Positions 17,323 through 26,514 of a stretch of DNA of 64,000 bases are shown one piece after another. Source of the stretch: JALYGY01 sp963800975 (GTDB lineage: Bacteria; Actinomycetota; Rubrobacteria; Rubrobacterales; Rubrobacteraceae); NCBI GenBank assembly GCA_963800975.1, contig CAWDDB010000008.1, forward strand, positions 806,001 to 870,000, read 5' to 3'. A model generated the notes under the pieces. The model ran no database searches and was not told where the DNA came from. It was given only the letters and a program-made list of their open reading frames with translations. The position numbers were made by a program, and so were the translations under genes. Each line of letters begins with the position of its first letter. Position 1 is the stretch's first letter.

Positions 17323-19251
17323 TCAACGCGGCGGAAACTCGTGGCCCCGAACCATCTGCTCGGCTTGCATAACGTAGAGGTCGCCGTGCGTGCCGTAACC
17401 GAGGACGCGTTCGAAGAACTGGTCCCCGTTGAAGGTGATCATTATGTACTTCGTTTGCCTGCGCCCGCCGGACGTCGTGGCTACCGGCACGATCATCGGG
17501 TGCGGTATGTTGGTCGGGTGCGGGGCGTCGAGGTAACCGTCGAACGCCAGCCTGCGTCCCATCCCCTGTTCGGCCAGCTGGCGGTTATCGGGCGCCGCGT
17601 TGGGGTTGGCCGCCTTGAGGTAGTACATCGGGTACCTGTTCTGAAACCTTTCGGGCTCGTCGTCGCCGCAGGAGGCGAACAGACGCCACTCGCCGCCGAG
17701 CTTCTGGATGATTGGGCCCTCCGTGGCCCGCTTCTCCCAGTCGGCGCCCACGAACTCTTGCACCGTGTGGTCGGCGCCGATTGGGCTCCTCGCAAGGGCC
17801 GGCTGGAAGTCCGAAAACAGGTCGAGGGCAACGACGTAGGAGAGGTACCAGCGGCCACCGATGCGCGTGAGGCCCGGGTCCCACTTACCCTCGGTCGGGA
17901 AGGGGACGGCGTTCGCCGGGTGCTTCCTCCCGTCCAGGATGTGCACGCCCTCGAGGATATTCGACGAGAGGGGCAGCTCGCCGTACAGGATATCGACGGG
18001 CGACTCGTAGGTGGGCGTCCGGTCCGGATACGTTACCGTGCCAAAATCGCCCCGGTCGCCCCCCTGCGGGCCGAAGTCGCCCCACGAACTCACCAGAACG
18101 ATCCAGCGGCCCCCCTCCTCGTCGCGGACGATGTGACCCGCGTGATGCCCGTAGACCTTGTTGGGGTCGCCGGGATCACCATCCGGGGGGTTGTCCGCGT
18201 TACGCCAGAAGATGTTGCCGACCTGCTCTATGTCGGTGTAGTCGGAGAGGTCCATCGTCCATACCGCCCAGTGGGCCTTCTCGAAGAAGCCCAATCCCGC
18301 GTTCGTGAGGGTAAAGTAGAGCTTGTTGTCCTTCACGTACGGCGTCCCGTCGGCGTACTGCACGACGTGCGGGTCCCGGACCCCGGCTTCGCCGAAGTAC
18401 CCGGCCCGCGCCCGGTCGAGGAGAACGTTACCGCCCGAAGCGGACCGCGCGCCGAAGCCGTTCTTGTACGTCGCAAGCACCCCCCTGCGGCGCAGGTCCA
18501 GGCCTGTAGGCGTGTCGTCCGCAGGATCGGCGGTGCCGTTGTCGTATGTCGAAGCGTTTCTCTTTATGAGTGGCCGGAAATCGCCGATGTCCATGAAGCG
18601 GTCGCCAACCAGAGCCGTGACCTCGTTCTCGTTGGCCACAAAGGCGAACTCGAACGACGTTCCGAACTCGTTCTGCTCCGGCTGCGTGCTGCCCAACTCG
18701 TGGAGCACCCCGTTGACGCGAGCCTCGAGGCCAACGGTGTTGGTGCCCTCGTCGTAGTAGGCGTGAACGTAGTTCTCGCCGTCCTTGTAGAGCCCGGCGT
18801 AGACGGTGCCCTCGGACAGCGCCGCGACGTCTATGATCACGGTCGCGTAGGGAGCGCGCTGCCCGGTGTCGGACTTGAGGACGGTGTAATAGTCATCCTG
18901 TCCGGCGAAACGCAGCTTGCCGTTTCCTGCCCGGACGTAGCCGTCGTCCTCACCGGGGGGACCGGGGCGGAGGATCGTGTAGTCGCCGACCGTGTTCCCG
19001 TCGAAGCCGTCGTCGAGCTGGACGAAGTTCTCCGACAGGAGGCGGAAAGGCCGGGAACGTTCCCGAACCCCGAACGAGAAGTCCGTGGGCTGAAGCGGGG
19101 TACTCACCGCACCCCCCGCCGCCCCCGGCAGCACGCTCCCTGCCGCGGCGGCGCCGATGCCCGCGGCGCCCAAGAGCTTCAAGAAGGCTTTCCGGTCGTG
19201 CAGCCGCGCCGCCATCTCGGCGCCCGGCGGATCGCCGGCGCTCTTGTCCAT
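17323..19251 (-). CDS. Secreted beta-propeller glycoside-hydrolase-like protein
   Basis: A 642-residue exported protein. The N-terminus has DRKAFLKLLGAAGIGAAAAG ending near PGAAGGA, a Tat-like signal without the usual twin arginine. An N-terminal region to about residue 240 resembles a carbohydrate-binding or laminin-G-like sandwich. From about residue 280, VRDPHVVQYADGTPYVKDNK plus LYFTLTNAG and several Trp/Asp-rich blades suggest a five-bladed propeller of the GH43/GH117 kind. The exact family is not certain. It lies just upstream of the sugar transporter, so it may release the imported sugar. GGAGGAG supports the ATG at 19251. Confidence 0.6.
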   Translation of the reverse strand: MDKSAGDPPGAEMAARLHDRKAFLKLLGAAGIGAAAAGSVLPGAAGGAVSTPLQPTDFSFGVRERSRPFRLLSENFVQLDDGFDGNTVGDYTILRPGPPGEDDGYVRAGNGKLRFAGQDDYYTVLKSDTGQRAPYATVIIDVAALSEGTVYAGLYKDGENYVHAYYDEGTNTVGLEARVNGVLHELGSTQPEQNEFGTSFEFAFVANENEVTALVGDRFMDIGDFRPLIKRNASTYDNGTADPADDTPTGLDLRRRGVLATYKNGFGARSASGGNVLLDRARAGYFGEAGVRDPHVVQYADGTPYVKDNKLYFTLTNAGLGFFEKAHWAVWTMDLSDYTDIEQVGNIFWRNADNPPDGDPGDPNKVYGHHAGHIVRDEEGGRWIVLVSSWGDFGPQGGDRGDFGTVTYPDRTPTYESPVDILYGELPLSSNILEGVHILDGRKHPANAVPFPTEGKWDPGLTRIGGRWYLSYVVALDLFSDFQPALARSPIGADHTVQEFVGADWEKRATEGPIIQKLGGEWRLFASCGDDEPERFQNRYPMYYLKAANPNAAPDNRQLAEQGMGRRLAFDGYLDAPHPTNIPHPMIVPVATTSGGRRQTKYIMITFNGDQFFERVLGYGTHGDLYVMQAEQMVRGHEFPPR

Positions 19252-19394
19252 GACCACTCCTCCCCTAGACTCCGGGTTGTAGTTTACCCACTTCGCTTAC
19301 CTCGCAATACCCTCCCCTTCCGGCACGCGTTGCGATCGCCTTCCGCGCCATCCGCCAGGGACCACTGGCCCCCACACCACGACCGCGGGACCAC

Positions 19395-20600
19395 CTACGC
19401 GCCCACCTCGCTGGTCCTGGGCTCGTTCGTGGCGTAGCGCCGCAGGGTCTCGCTATCGAGGCGCACGCCGAGGCCCGGGCCGTCTGGGACGGCGACGACC
19501 CCGCGCCCGTCGGGCTCGATCGGCCTGTCCAGCAGCTCGGTACGCAAGGCGTTCGGGTTGCGGTCGAACTCGAGCAGGTAAGAGTTGGGCAGCGAGGCGA
19601 TGAAGTGAAGGTTCGCCGCGATGCTCACCGCCGTGGAGAACACGTGCGGCACGCAGGGCAGGTTGGCCGCGGCCGCCAGAGCGGCGATCCTGCGGCACGC
19701 CGTTATCCCGCCGGACCAGATCACGTCCGGCTGCACCACGTCGACCGCCCGGTCAGCTATAAGATCCCTGAAGCCCGCCAGGCCCGTCCTCGTCTCGTAA
19801 CCGGCTATGGGTACGCTGAGGGAAGCCGCCAGCGCCGCGCTGCCCGCGCGGTCCTCGGTGGCGACGGGCTCCTCGAACCAGTGGACGCCGAGGCGCTCGA
19901 ACTCCCGCCCCGCCTCCAGCGCCGTAGCCTTCGTCCACGCGTTGTTCGCGTCGACCATGAGGTGAACGTCGTCGCCGATGCCCCTGCGCACCGCCCTAAC
20001 GCGCCGCAAATCCTCGGCGAACGTGACCGTGGCGAAGTCCGGGGCGTCCATGTGCACGAGCGGGTTGACCGGCGTGTCCGTGGTGCGACCCACCTTCATC
20101 TTGACGTGGCGGAATCCTTTCTCGACGTACTCGCGCGCCTCGTCGGCGATGCCATCGGCGTCCTTGCCGTCGGCGTAGAACCCTGCGCTCGCGTAAGCGG
20201 GGACCTCGTCGCGGTAGCCGCCGAGCAGGCGGTAGAGGGGGAGGCCGGCCTTGCGGGCCACGAGGTCCCATACCGCGATGTCCAGACCGGAGACGGCCAT
20301 GGGGAGGATGCCCCCGTCGCCGTGCTGGTGGGAACGGCCGGTCATCAACTGCCAGAGCCACTCCGGTTTCGTGGGATCCTCGCCAAGGATGCGGGGCGCC
20401 AGCTCGTCGTGGATCACCGTTTCCACGACCGAAGCAGGTCCGCCGTAGATGGCGGACTCCCCGATCCCGATCTCCCCGTCGTCGGTGCCGAGCTCGACCA
20501 ACAGCGCCGCCCGCGCCGCCATGTAGTGGATGGAATCCGAGAGCGGCGCGTCGAGTGGGTACGCCACCGGGTACGTTCTGACGTAAGAGATCCTGGCCAC
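19395..20600 (-). CDS. Mandelate racemase/muconate lactonizing enzyme family protein (probable sugar-acid dehydratase)
   Basis: A 401-residue enolase-superfamily enzyme. The catalytic set is visible: KMKVG (KxK) at about 164-168, metal ligands in LMVDANNAW, WFEEPVA and AGYETR, and a later histidine in CVPHVFSTA. The KxK plus His arrangement is that of the mandelate-racemase subgroup, in which many members dehydrate aldonic acids. It is the first gene of the minus-strand sugar locus, and its position beside a sugar dehydrogenase and aldehyde dehydrogenase supports a dehydratase role in sugar oxidation. The substrate is not determined. Confidence 0.85.
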   Translation of the reverse strand: MARISYVRTYPVAYPLDAPLSDSIHYMAARAALLVELGTDDGEIGIGESAIYGGPASVVETVIHDELAPRILGEDPTKPEWLWQLMTGRSHQHGDGGILPMAVSGLDIAVWDLVARKAGLPLYRLLGGYRDEVPAYASAGFYADGKDADGIADEAREYVEKGFRHVKMKVGRTTDTPVNPLVHMDAPDFATVTFAEDLRRVRAVRRGIGDDVHLMVDANNAWTKATALEAGREFERLGVHWFEEPVATEDRAGSAALAASLSVPIAGYETRTGLAGFRDLIADRAVDVVQPDVIWSGGITACRRIAALAAAANLPCVPHVFSTAVSIAANLHFIASLPNSYLLEFDRNPNALRTELLDRPIEPDGRGVVAVPDGPGLGVRLDSETLRRYATNEPRTSEVGA

Positions 20601-20764
20601 GCAGTCCCACCTTCCCTCGATGTCCCCGGCCCAGCAGAACGAGCCAGTCCCTTGCCGACGGCGATTGTAGAGGTTCGCCGCGCTTATTGGTAGGGCGGGT
20701 GGCCGCTTGTGCGGCCGCGCTTGTCGCTACAATAGGTTGTGGTGTCGTAGAAAGGGGTTGAAAG

Positions 20765-21736
20765 ATGAAGGCGATACGGGTGAACGAGCACGGCGGGCCC
20801 GAAGTCTTGAGCTTCGAGGACGTGCCCACCCCCGAACCCGGTCAGGGCGAGGCGCGCGTGAAGCTGGCCGCCTCCGGGGTCAACTTTATCGACGTGTACA
20901 TGCGCACGGGCCTCTACCCGAACGACACCCCGTTTACCCTAGGCCTGGAGGGCGCGGGTGAGGTGGACGCCGTGGGCGAAGGGGTAGAAGACGTCTCGGT
21001 CGGGGACCACGTCGCCTTCGCCAGCGTGCCGGGCTCCTACGCCGAGTACGTCGTGGCCCCCGCGGAGAGCCTCGTCCCGGTCAACGTCACCCTGGTAGAG
21101 GCCAGGGTCGCGGCCGCGCTGATGCTGCAGGGGATGACGGCCCACTACCTGACGCACAGCACCTTCCCGCTGCAGGAGGGGCAGACGGCGCTCGTGCACG
21201 CGGCGGCCGGCGGCGTGGGCCTACTTCTGGTCCAGATGGCCAAGATGCGCGGCGCCACGGTTATAGGGACCGCCGGAAGCGACGAGAAGGCGGAGCTCGC
21301 GAAGGGCGCGGGAGCCGACGAGGTCATCCTCTACAAGGAGCAGGACTTCGTCGAAGAGACAGGCAGCCTTACCGGAGGCGAAGGCGTTGACGTGGTCTAC
21401 GACTCGGTCGGCAAGGACACCTTCGACGGCGGCCTCGACTGCCTCAAGCCGCGCGGCTACATGGTGCTGTTCGGCGCCTCAAGCGGCCCGGTACCGCCCA
21501 TAGACCCCCAGGTCCTCAATGCCAAAGGCTCTCTTTACCTGACCCGGCCCCGGCTGGCCCTTTACACCCAGACTCGGGAGGAGCTGATGTGGCGTGCCGA
21601 GAGCATCCTCTCCTGGGTGGGTAACAACTCCCTCGACTTGCGCATCGGCGGCACCTACGAGCTCTCCGAAGCCGAGCAGGCCCACCGCGACCTCGAAGGG
21701 CGCAGGACCACGGGCAAGCTCATACTCATCCCCTAG
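20765..21736 (+). CDS. NADPH:quinone oxidoreductase (zeta-crystallin-like MDR)
   Basis: A 323-residue medium-chain dehydrogenase/reductase without zinc-binding cysteines, like quinone reductase Qor. It has the quinone-oxidoreductase signature region (GQTALVHAAAGGVGLLLVQMAK) with a Rossmann AAGGVG and GTAGSDEK. The start ATG follows AAAGGGG at 8 bases. It is followed with no spacing by an F420-type oxidoreductase gene, so the two are probably one transcript. The physiological acceptor is not known. Confidence 0.88.
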   Translation: MKAIRVNEHGGPEVLSFEDVPTPEPGQGEARVKLAASGVNFIDVYMRTGLYPNDTPFTLGLEGAGEVDAVGEGVEDVSVGDHVAFASVPGSYAEYVVAPAESLVPVNVTLVEARVAAALMLQGMTAHYLTHSTFPLQEGQTALVHAAAGGVGLLLVQMAKMRGATVIGTAGSDEKAELAKGAGADEVILYKEQDFVEETGSLTGGEGVDVVYDSVGKDTFDGGLDCLKPRGYMVLFGASSGPVPPIDPQVLNAKGSLYLTRPRLALYTQTREELMWRAESILSWVGNNSLDLRIGGTYELSEAEQAHRDLEGRRTTGKLILIP

Positions 21737-22747
21737 ATGAAGCTGGACGCTAGCCTCGGCACCGAAGGCAACGCCCTGCGCTACGCGGGCGACTCAGCCC
21801 GCGCCGCCGAGTCGTTGGGATTCGCAGGACTCTGGACCAGCGAGACGAAGCACGACGCTTTCCTGCCCCTCGCCATCGCGGCAAAGGAGACGGAGAAGCT
21901 AGAGCTCGGAACATCGGTGGCCATCGCGTTCTCACGCTCGCCGATGGAGATGGCCCAGACCGCGTGGGATCTGCAGGATCTCTCGGACGGGCGCCTTCTC
22001 CTCGGCCTGGGCACCCAGGTAAAGGCGCACATCAAGCGCCGCTTCTCCATGCCCTGGGACCAGCCCGCGGCGAGGCTGCGCGACTACATCGAGGCGCTAC
22101 GGGCCATCTGGCGTTCCTTCCAGACCGGAGAGCGGTTGGGCCACGAGGGCGAGTTCTACCGTCACACCCTTTTGACGCCTTTCTTCGACCCCGGACCTAT
22201 CGAGCACCCGGATATCCCCATCCAGGTGGCCGGCGTGAACGTGGGGCTGGCACGCCTGGCCGGCGCCGTCTGCGACGGCTTCCACGTGCATCCCTTCCAC
22301 AGCCCGGAGTATATCCGCACGATCGTCCAACCGGCGATCGCCGAAGGTGCTTCGCAGGAGGGCCGGGACGCGGGCGAGGTCGAGCTGGTAACCAGCGTCT
22401 TCGTTGTCACCGGGGAGGACGAAGCGGAGGTCGAGGAGCAACGAGGCGAGATGCGGGCCCAGATCTCCTTCTACGCCTCGACCCCTACCTACCGGACCGT
22501 CCTCGAAGCCCACGGCTGGGCGGACGTCGGCGAGCAGTTGGGCACGCTCGCCAGGGAGAGGAGGTGGGACGAGATGCCTGACCTCATCACCGACGAGATA
22601 CTCGACGCCTTCGTCGTGCAGGCGGTCCCGGAGGAGGTCGGAGACGCCCTGAGGGAGCGGTACGAGGGACTGATCGACCGCGTTTCCCTGTACGCGCCCT
22701 TCGTACCCGGCGAGAGAGACGACTTCTGGAGAAAGGTGGTGGCATAG
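21737..22747 (+). CDS. LLM-class F420-dependent oxidoreductase
   Basis: A 336-residue TIM-barrel protein of the luciferase-like monooxygenase family, subgroup that uses coenzyme F420. Visible features are GFAGLWTSETKHD, LELGTSVAIAFSRSPMEMA, LSDGRLLLGLGTQVKAHIKRR, and IPIQVAGVN before GLARLAG. Its ATG directly abuts the TAG of the preceding gene. F420 use fits an actinobacterium. The substrate is unknown. Confidence 0.88.
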   Translation: MKLDASLGTEGNALRYAGDSARAAESLGFAGLWTSETKHDAFLPLAIAAKETEKLELGTSVAIAFSRSPMEMAQTAWDLQDLSDGRLLLGLGTQVKAHIKRRFSMPWDQPAARLRDYIEALRAIWRSFQTGERLGHEGEFYRHTLLTPFFDPGPIEHPDIPIQVAGVNVGLARLAGAVCDGFHVHPFHSPEYIRTIVQPAIAEGASQEGRDAGEVELVTSVFVVTGEDEAEVEEQRGEMRAQISFYASTPTYRTVLEAHGWADVGEQLGTLARERRWDEMPDLITDEILDAFVVQAVPEEVGDALRERYEGLIDRVSLYAPFVPGERDDFWRKVVA

Positions 22748-22749
22748 GG

Positions 22750-23256
22750 ATGACGAGCCCTGGAGACGCGAGCATAAAGACCGCCGACCTCTGCGACGCA
22801 TTCTCCGATCGCGTGGAGGTTTGTGAGCCGATCCTGACGAGCTACGGGGCCGTTGCGTCCTTCTCGGGTCCCGTCTCGACCGTCGAGGTCTACGAAGACA
22901 ACGTGCTGGTAAGGGAGGCGCTCGAGGACCTGCTGGAAGGCACCGTCCTGGTCGTGGACGGGGGCGGTTCCCTGCGCTGCGCCCTTATCGGGGACAAGCT
23001 AGCCTCGATAGCCGTGTCGCGCGGCCTGAAGGGCATCGTAATCAACGGGTGCGTTCGCGACTCGCGGGAGCTGGCCGGGATCGAGGTGGGCGTGCTGGCG
23101 CTGGCGACCAGCCCGCTCAGGAGCAAGAAGGAAGGCAAGGGCCAGCGGGACGCGACCGTCCGATTCGGCGGCGTGACGTGGGCGCCAGGCCTGTACGTCT
23201 ACGCCGACGAAGACGGCGTCCTGGTGGCCGAAGGGGAGCTCGACGACGCGTCGTAG
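22750..23256 (+). CDS. RraA-family protein (HMG/CHA aldolase-like)
   Basis: A 168-residue protein of the RraA/class II pyruvate aldolase family. It carries VVDGGGSLRCALIGDKLASIAV and the aldolase-type motif INGCVRDS, with the conserved Arg-Asp pair. Family members are either RNase E inhibitors or 4-hydroxy-4-methyl-2-oxoglutarate/oxaloacetate lyases; in an actinobacterium the lyase activity is more likely. It starts 2 bases after the F420 oxidoreductase gene, so it is in the same operon. Its stop lies inside a large palindrome. Confidence 0.85.
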   Translation: MTSPGDASIKTADLCDAFSDRVEVCEPILTSYGAVASFSGPVSTVEVYEDNVLVREALEDLLEGTVLVVDGGGSLRCALIGDKLASIAVSRGLKGIVINGCVRDSRELAGIEVGVLALATSPLRSKKEGKGQRDATVRFGGVTWAPGLYVYADEDGVLVAEGELDDAS

Positions 23257-23280
23257 GGGCGTTTCGCGAAACGCCCCTAC
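23253..23280. terminator. Perfect palindrome between convergent genes
   Basis: A 28-base perfect palindrome (half-site GTAGGGGCGTTTCG) covers the stop codon of the plus-strand RraA gene and the stop of the minus-strand dehydrogenase gene. It would form a strong hairpin in both transcripts and probably works as a bidirectional terminator, although no T-run follows. Confidence 0.65.
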
Positions 23281-24452
23281 GCGCCGGGCTTCAGGACGAT
23301 CTTGATAGCGCCATCCTGTTTCTTCTGGAAGATCTCGTAACCATATGGCGCGTCTTCGAGGGCCATCTCGTGCGTCTTGAGGTTCTCGGTGCCCAACGGG
23401 TCATCGTCCGTAAGGAGCGGCATGATGTCGTCCACCCAGCGCCTCACGTTCGCCTGTCCCATGCGGATCTGGATCTGCATGTCGAAGAGGTCCCCGAGGG
23501 GGAAAGCCTGGATCGGCCCCGCGTACACGCCGGAGAGCGAGAGCGTGCCGCCGCGCCGGATCGAGGACATGCACTCGCGCAAGGCCGTAGCCCGGTCTAG
23601 CTGAACCTTCGCCGCCTGCAAAATGGAGCCGACGATCGAGCCGCTCGCCTCCATCCCCACGGCATCGATGGCCGAGTCCACCCCGCGGCCCCCGGTCAGG
23701 TCAAGGATCACGTCCCGCACGCTTTCGACCGCGCCGAAGTCTATGGTCTCGATCCCATACTTCGCCGCGAGCGAGAGGCGCTCCGGAACGCCGTCGATCC
23801 CTATCACGCGCTCCGCCCCGCGGTGCAGCGCTATCCTCGCGCACATCTGCCCGATGGGTCCGAGGCCCCAGACGCCGAGAGTCCCGCCTTGCGGCACGTC
23901 CGCGTAGGCGACGGCCTGCCAGGAGGTCGGCAGGACATCGGAGAGGAACAGGAAGCGCTCGTCCGGCGGTCCCTCGGGCACCTTTATCGGCCCGAAGTGT
24001 GCCTGCGGGACCCGCAGGTACTCTGCCTGCCCACCCGGAACCGCGCCGTAGACGTGGGTGTAGCCGAGCAGGCTCGCGCCCCTACCCCGCCCCAGCAGGT
24101 TCACCGCCCGCGCGAGCCTACCCCGATCTCGCGTCGTCTCGCACTGGGAGTAGAGCTGCTGGTCGCAGAAAAAGCACCGGCCGCAGGAGATGTTGAACGG
24201 CACCACAACCCGGTCGCCGGGGCGTATGTGCTCGACGTCGGCCCCGACCTCCTCGACCACACCCATCGGCTCGTGGCCGATTATGTCGCCGCTCCTCATC
24301 AAGGGACTTAGCTTCGAGTACAGGTGAAGATCGGAGCCACAGATCGCGGTCGAGGTTACCCTGATGATCGCGTCGGTCGGCTCCCGGATCGCCGGGTCGG
24401 GGACGCTGTCGACTCGCACGTCTTCTTTGCCGTGCCAGACGACGGCCTTCAC
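23277..24452 (-). CDS. Zinc-dependent alcohol/formaldehyde dehydrogenase
   Basis: A 391-residue medium-chain dehydrogenase resembling glutathione-independent formaldehyde dehydrogenases. Catalytic zinc ligands are in AICGSDLHLYS and GHEPMGVV; the structural zinc set is CGRCFFCDQQLYSQC. The coenzyme fold is LGVWGLGPIGQMCARIA. The insertion after the structural lobe (GRGASLLGYTHVYGAVPGGQAEYLRV) is typical of this subgroup. The GTG at 24452 overlaps the TGA of the upstream epimerase gene by four bases. Its stop lies in the shared palindrome. Confidence 0.88.
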   Translation of the reverse strand: MKAVVWHGKEDVRVDSVPDPAIREPTDAIIRVTSTAICGSDLHLYSKLSPLMRSGDIIGHEPMGVVEEVGADVEHIRPGDRVVVPFNISCGRCFFCDQQLYSQCETTRDRGRLARAVNLLGRGRGASLLGYTHVYGAVPGGQAEYLRVPQAHFGPIKVPEGPPDERFLFLSDVLPTSWQAVAYADVPQGGTLGVWGLGPIGQMCARIALHRGAERVIGIDGVPERLSLAAKYGIETIDFGAVESVRDVILDLTGGRGVDSAIDAVGMEASGSIVGSILQAAKVQLDRATALRECMSSIRRGGTLSLSGVYAGPIQAFPLGDLFDMQIQIRMGQANVRRWVDDIMPLLTDDDPLGTENLKTHEMALEDAPYGYEIFQKKQDGAIKIVLKPGA

Positions 24453-25501
24453 AGATCCGTCCCCCCCACGCCGGTAAGTATCTCGCGGATTCGGAAAGGA
24501 CCGCCGGTGCTCGGCGAGAGCGGTGGCGTGTCTGTCCCCTCTCCGGTCCGGAGCCCCTCCAGGAGTTCGAGCAAGGCCTCGTCCGCGCTGTGCTGCGGCG
24601 TCCAGCCAAGCTCCTCCCTCGCCCTCGTGGTGTCCATGATTGGAACGTTCATCGCCATGTCGAGCCAACCCTCGGAGACGGGCTGCAGCCTCAGCTGCCA
24701 CGAGAGCCTGACGCCGGCGCGGGCTACCTGCGCCGGCAGCGGGACCGGGCGAGCGTTGATTATCCTTCCGATCTCCCCGGCGTCGAGGACCGGCTCGGCC
24801 GCCAGGTTGAACGCGCCCCTCACGTCGCTCAGGGTCGCGAGCCTGAAGGCCTCGCCCACGTCGTAGGAGTGGATGACCTGCGAACGCAGGTTCGGTATGT
24901 CGGGGATCAGGTTGATGAGCTCAGGGCGCACGAGTACGTTGGGCAAGAACGGCCCGGCAAACAGCCGCCTGATGCCTTGAGCGGCCTCTTTCTTGAACAC
25001 CAGACCGGGGCGCATCCGGACGACCCTGACCTCGGGCGCCTCCTCCTCGAACCGGTCGAGCCTGCGCTCGACCTCAGCCTTGTGGCGCGCGTAGTAGGAG
25101 GTCGGCGTCCCGCCCGTCGGCCAGGTTTCGTCAACGCGCCGGTCCTTCGGCCCCGGAGAGTAGGCGCCGACCGAGGACGCATAGAGGAGCGTGGGCACCC
25201 CGGCTTCCTTGACTGCCCTCGCCACCCGCGTGCTGCCTTCGACGTTGACCATCCATTGCTTGTTCAGGTCGCGGGACGGTTGGATGATCCAGGCCAGTAG
25301 CACCACGGCGTCGGCGCCGCGCAGGTGCGGCACCAGATCGTCGGTCGTCACATCCGCGGAAGCCCACTCGACCTTGGGCATCGTCAGGCCAGGCAGCCGC
25401 CGGGCCAGCCCGAGCACGGAATCTACGCGTTCTTCCTTCTCGAGCGACCGCAGCACGCTGGTCCCGACGTTTCCGGTCGCCCCTATGACTACTACTCTCA
25501 T
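24449..25501 (-). CDS. NAD-dependent epimerase/dehydratase (extended SDR)
   Basis: A 350-residue extended short-chain dehydrogenase. The nucleotide motif GATGNVGTSV is at residues 7-16, with VVLLAW, YASSVGAYSPG and an active-site Y-x3-K in SYYARHKAEVE. A C-terminal segment with TTRAREELGWTPQ is typical for sugar epimerase relatives. It is translationally coupled (GTGA) to the zinc dehydrogenase. It is divergent from a second SDR gene at 25586, 84 bases away. The substrate is unknown. Confidence 0.85.
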   Translation of the reverse strand: MRVVVIGATGNVGTSVLRSLEKEERVDSVLGLARRLPGLTMPKVEWASADVTTDDLVPHLRGADAVVLLAWIIQPSRDLNKQWMVNVEGSTRVARAVKEAGVPTLLYASSVGAYSPGPKDRRVDETWPTGGTPTSYYARHKAEVERRLDRFEEEAPEVRVVRMRPGLVFKKEAAQGIRRLFAGPFLPNVLVRPELINLIPDIPNLRSQVIHSYDVGEAFRLATLSDVRGAFNLAAEPVLDAGEIGRIINARPVPLPAQVARAGVRLSWQLRLQPVSEGWLDMAMNVPIMDTTRAREELGWTPQHSADEALLELLEGLRTGEGTDTPPLSPSTGGPFRIREILTGVGGTDL

Positions 25502-25585
25502 GCCGGCGCTTTACCCCCGACGACCCGGCGCGAAACGCGATGCTGTACCATCTGCCGTGATCCGAGGCTATCCGGGAGGGATTTC

Positions 25586-26497
25586 GTGAAGGTACTGGTA
25601 ACCGGGGCGAGGGGCAAGGTCGGGAGGGCTACGGTTGCGGCGATGATGCGGGCAGGCCACGACGTGCGGGCGACCGACCTGGCGCCACCGGTCTTCGAGC
25701 GTCCCGAACCGGGCGAGGCGGACTACTTTCAGGCCGACCTCGCCGAAGCGGGCGACGCCTTCGCGGTCGTGCGCGGCGCCGAGGCGGTGGTGCACACGGC
25801 GGCCATCCCGGAGCCGACCAGCAACCCGCCGCACGTAGTGTTTCAGAACAACCTGATGGCTACCTTCAACGCGCTCGAGGCTGCCATCCGTTTCGGCGTC
25901 CCGCGCTTCGTCAACGTCTCCAGCGAGACGGTGCCTGGTTTTTTCTTTCCCGAGCGTCCCTTCCTGCCTGATTATCTCCAGGTGGACGAGGAGCATCCGG
26001 TGAGGACCCAGGACCCATACGCCACAGCCAAGCACTTCGGCGAGCAGCTCATGGACGCCGCGGTGCGGCGCTCGGACATCCGCTGCGTCTCTATCCGGCC
26101 CTGCTGGGTGCAGCACGAGGGCAATTACGAGCGCAACCTGGGGCCCTGGGTGACAGAGCTGCCTCCGGAGCTCGCGCCCAACTTCCTCAGCTACATCGAC
26201 GTCTACGACCTCGCCGACGCCCTGGTGTTGGCCGCGGAGAGCGACCTGCCCGACCACGAGGTCTTCTACATCGCCTCCCCCGATAACGTCGGGAACCGAC
26301 CGCTCGAAGAGGTAGTCAGCCGGTACTACGGCGACCAGATCGAGATCAGGAAGCCCCTCCCCCGAGACGACGCGAGCTACATCTCCATCGAGAAGGCGCG
26401 CAGCTTGCTCGGCTACGACCCTAAGCGCTCCTGGAGCGACTACCTGGACGAGAACGGTCGTCTGAAACCCGGCGTAACTGGTTTGTTCAAACAGTAA
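25586..26497 (+). CDS. NAD-dependent epimerase (UDP-sugar epimerase-like)
   Basis: A 303-residue extended SDR protein. It has KVLVTGARGKVGRATV, VVHTAAIPEP, VNVSSETVPGF and the catalytic YATAKHFGEQ (YxxxK). The C-terminus has YISIEKARSLLGYDPKRSW, as in nucleotide-sugar epimerases. The GTG at 25586 follows GGGAGGG at 5 bases, so the longer upstream frame is not coding. It is followed after 17 bases by an acetyltransferase gene. The substrate is unknown. Confidence 0.85.
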   Translation: MKVLVTGARGKVGRATVAAMMRAGHDVRATDLAPPVFERPEPGEADYFQADLAEAGDAFAVVRGAEAVVHTAAIPEPTSNPPHVVFQNNLMATFNALEAAIRFGVPRFVNVSSETVPGFFFPERPFLPDYLQVDEEHPVRTQDPYATAKHFGEQLMDAAVRRSDIRCVSIRPCWVQHEGNYERNLGPWVTELPPELAPNFLSYIDVYDLADALVLAAESDLPDHEVFYIASPDNVGNRPLEEVVSRYYGDQIEIRKPLPRDDASYISIEKARSLLGYDPKRSWSDYLDENGRLKPGVTGLFKQ

Positions 26498-26514
26498 GCC
26501 TCGGGCCAAACAGC

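Noticed and set aside
17200..19437. A 745-codon open frame opposite the propeller protein
   Set aside because: The composition is Val/Arg-rich as in antisense shadows, and the minus-strand protein has a signal sequence and domain motifs.
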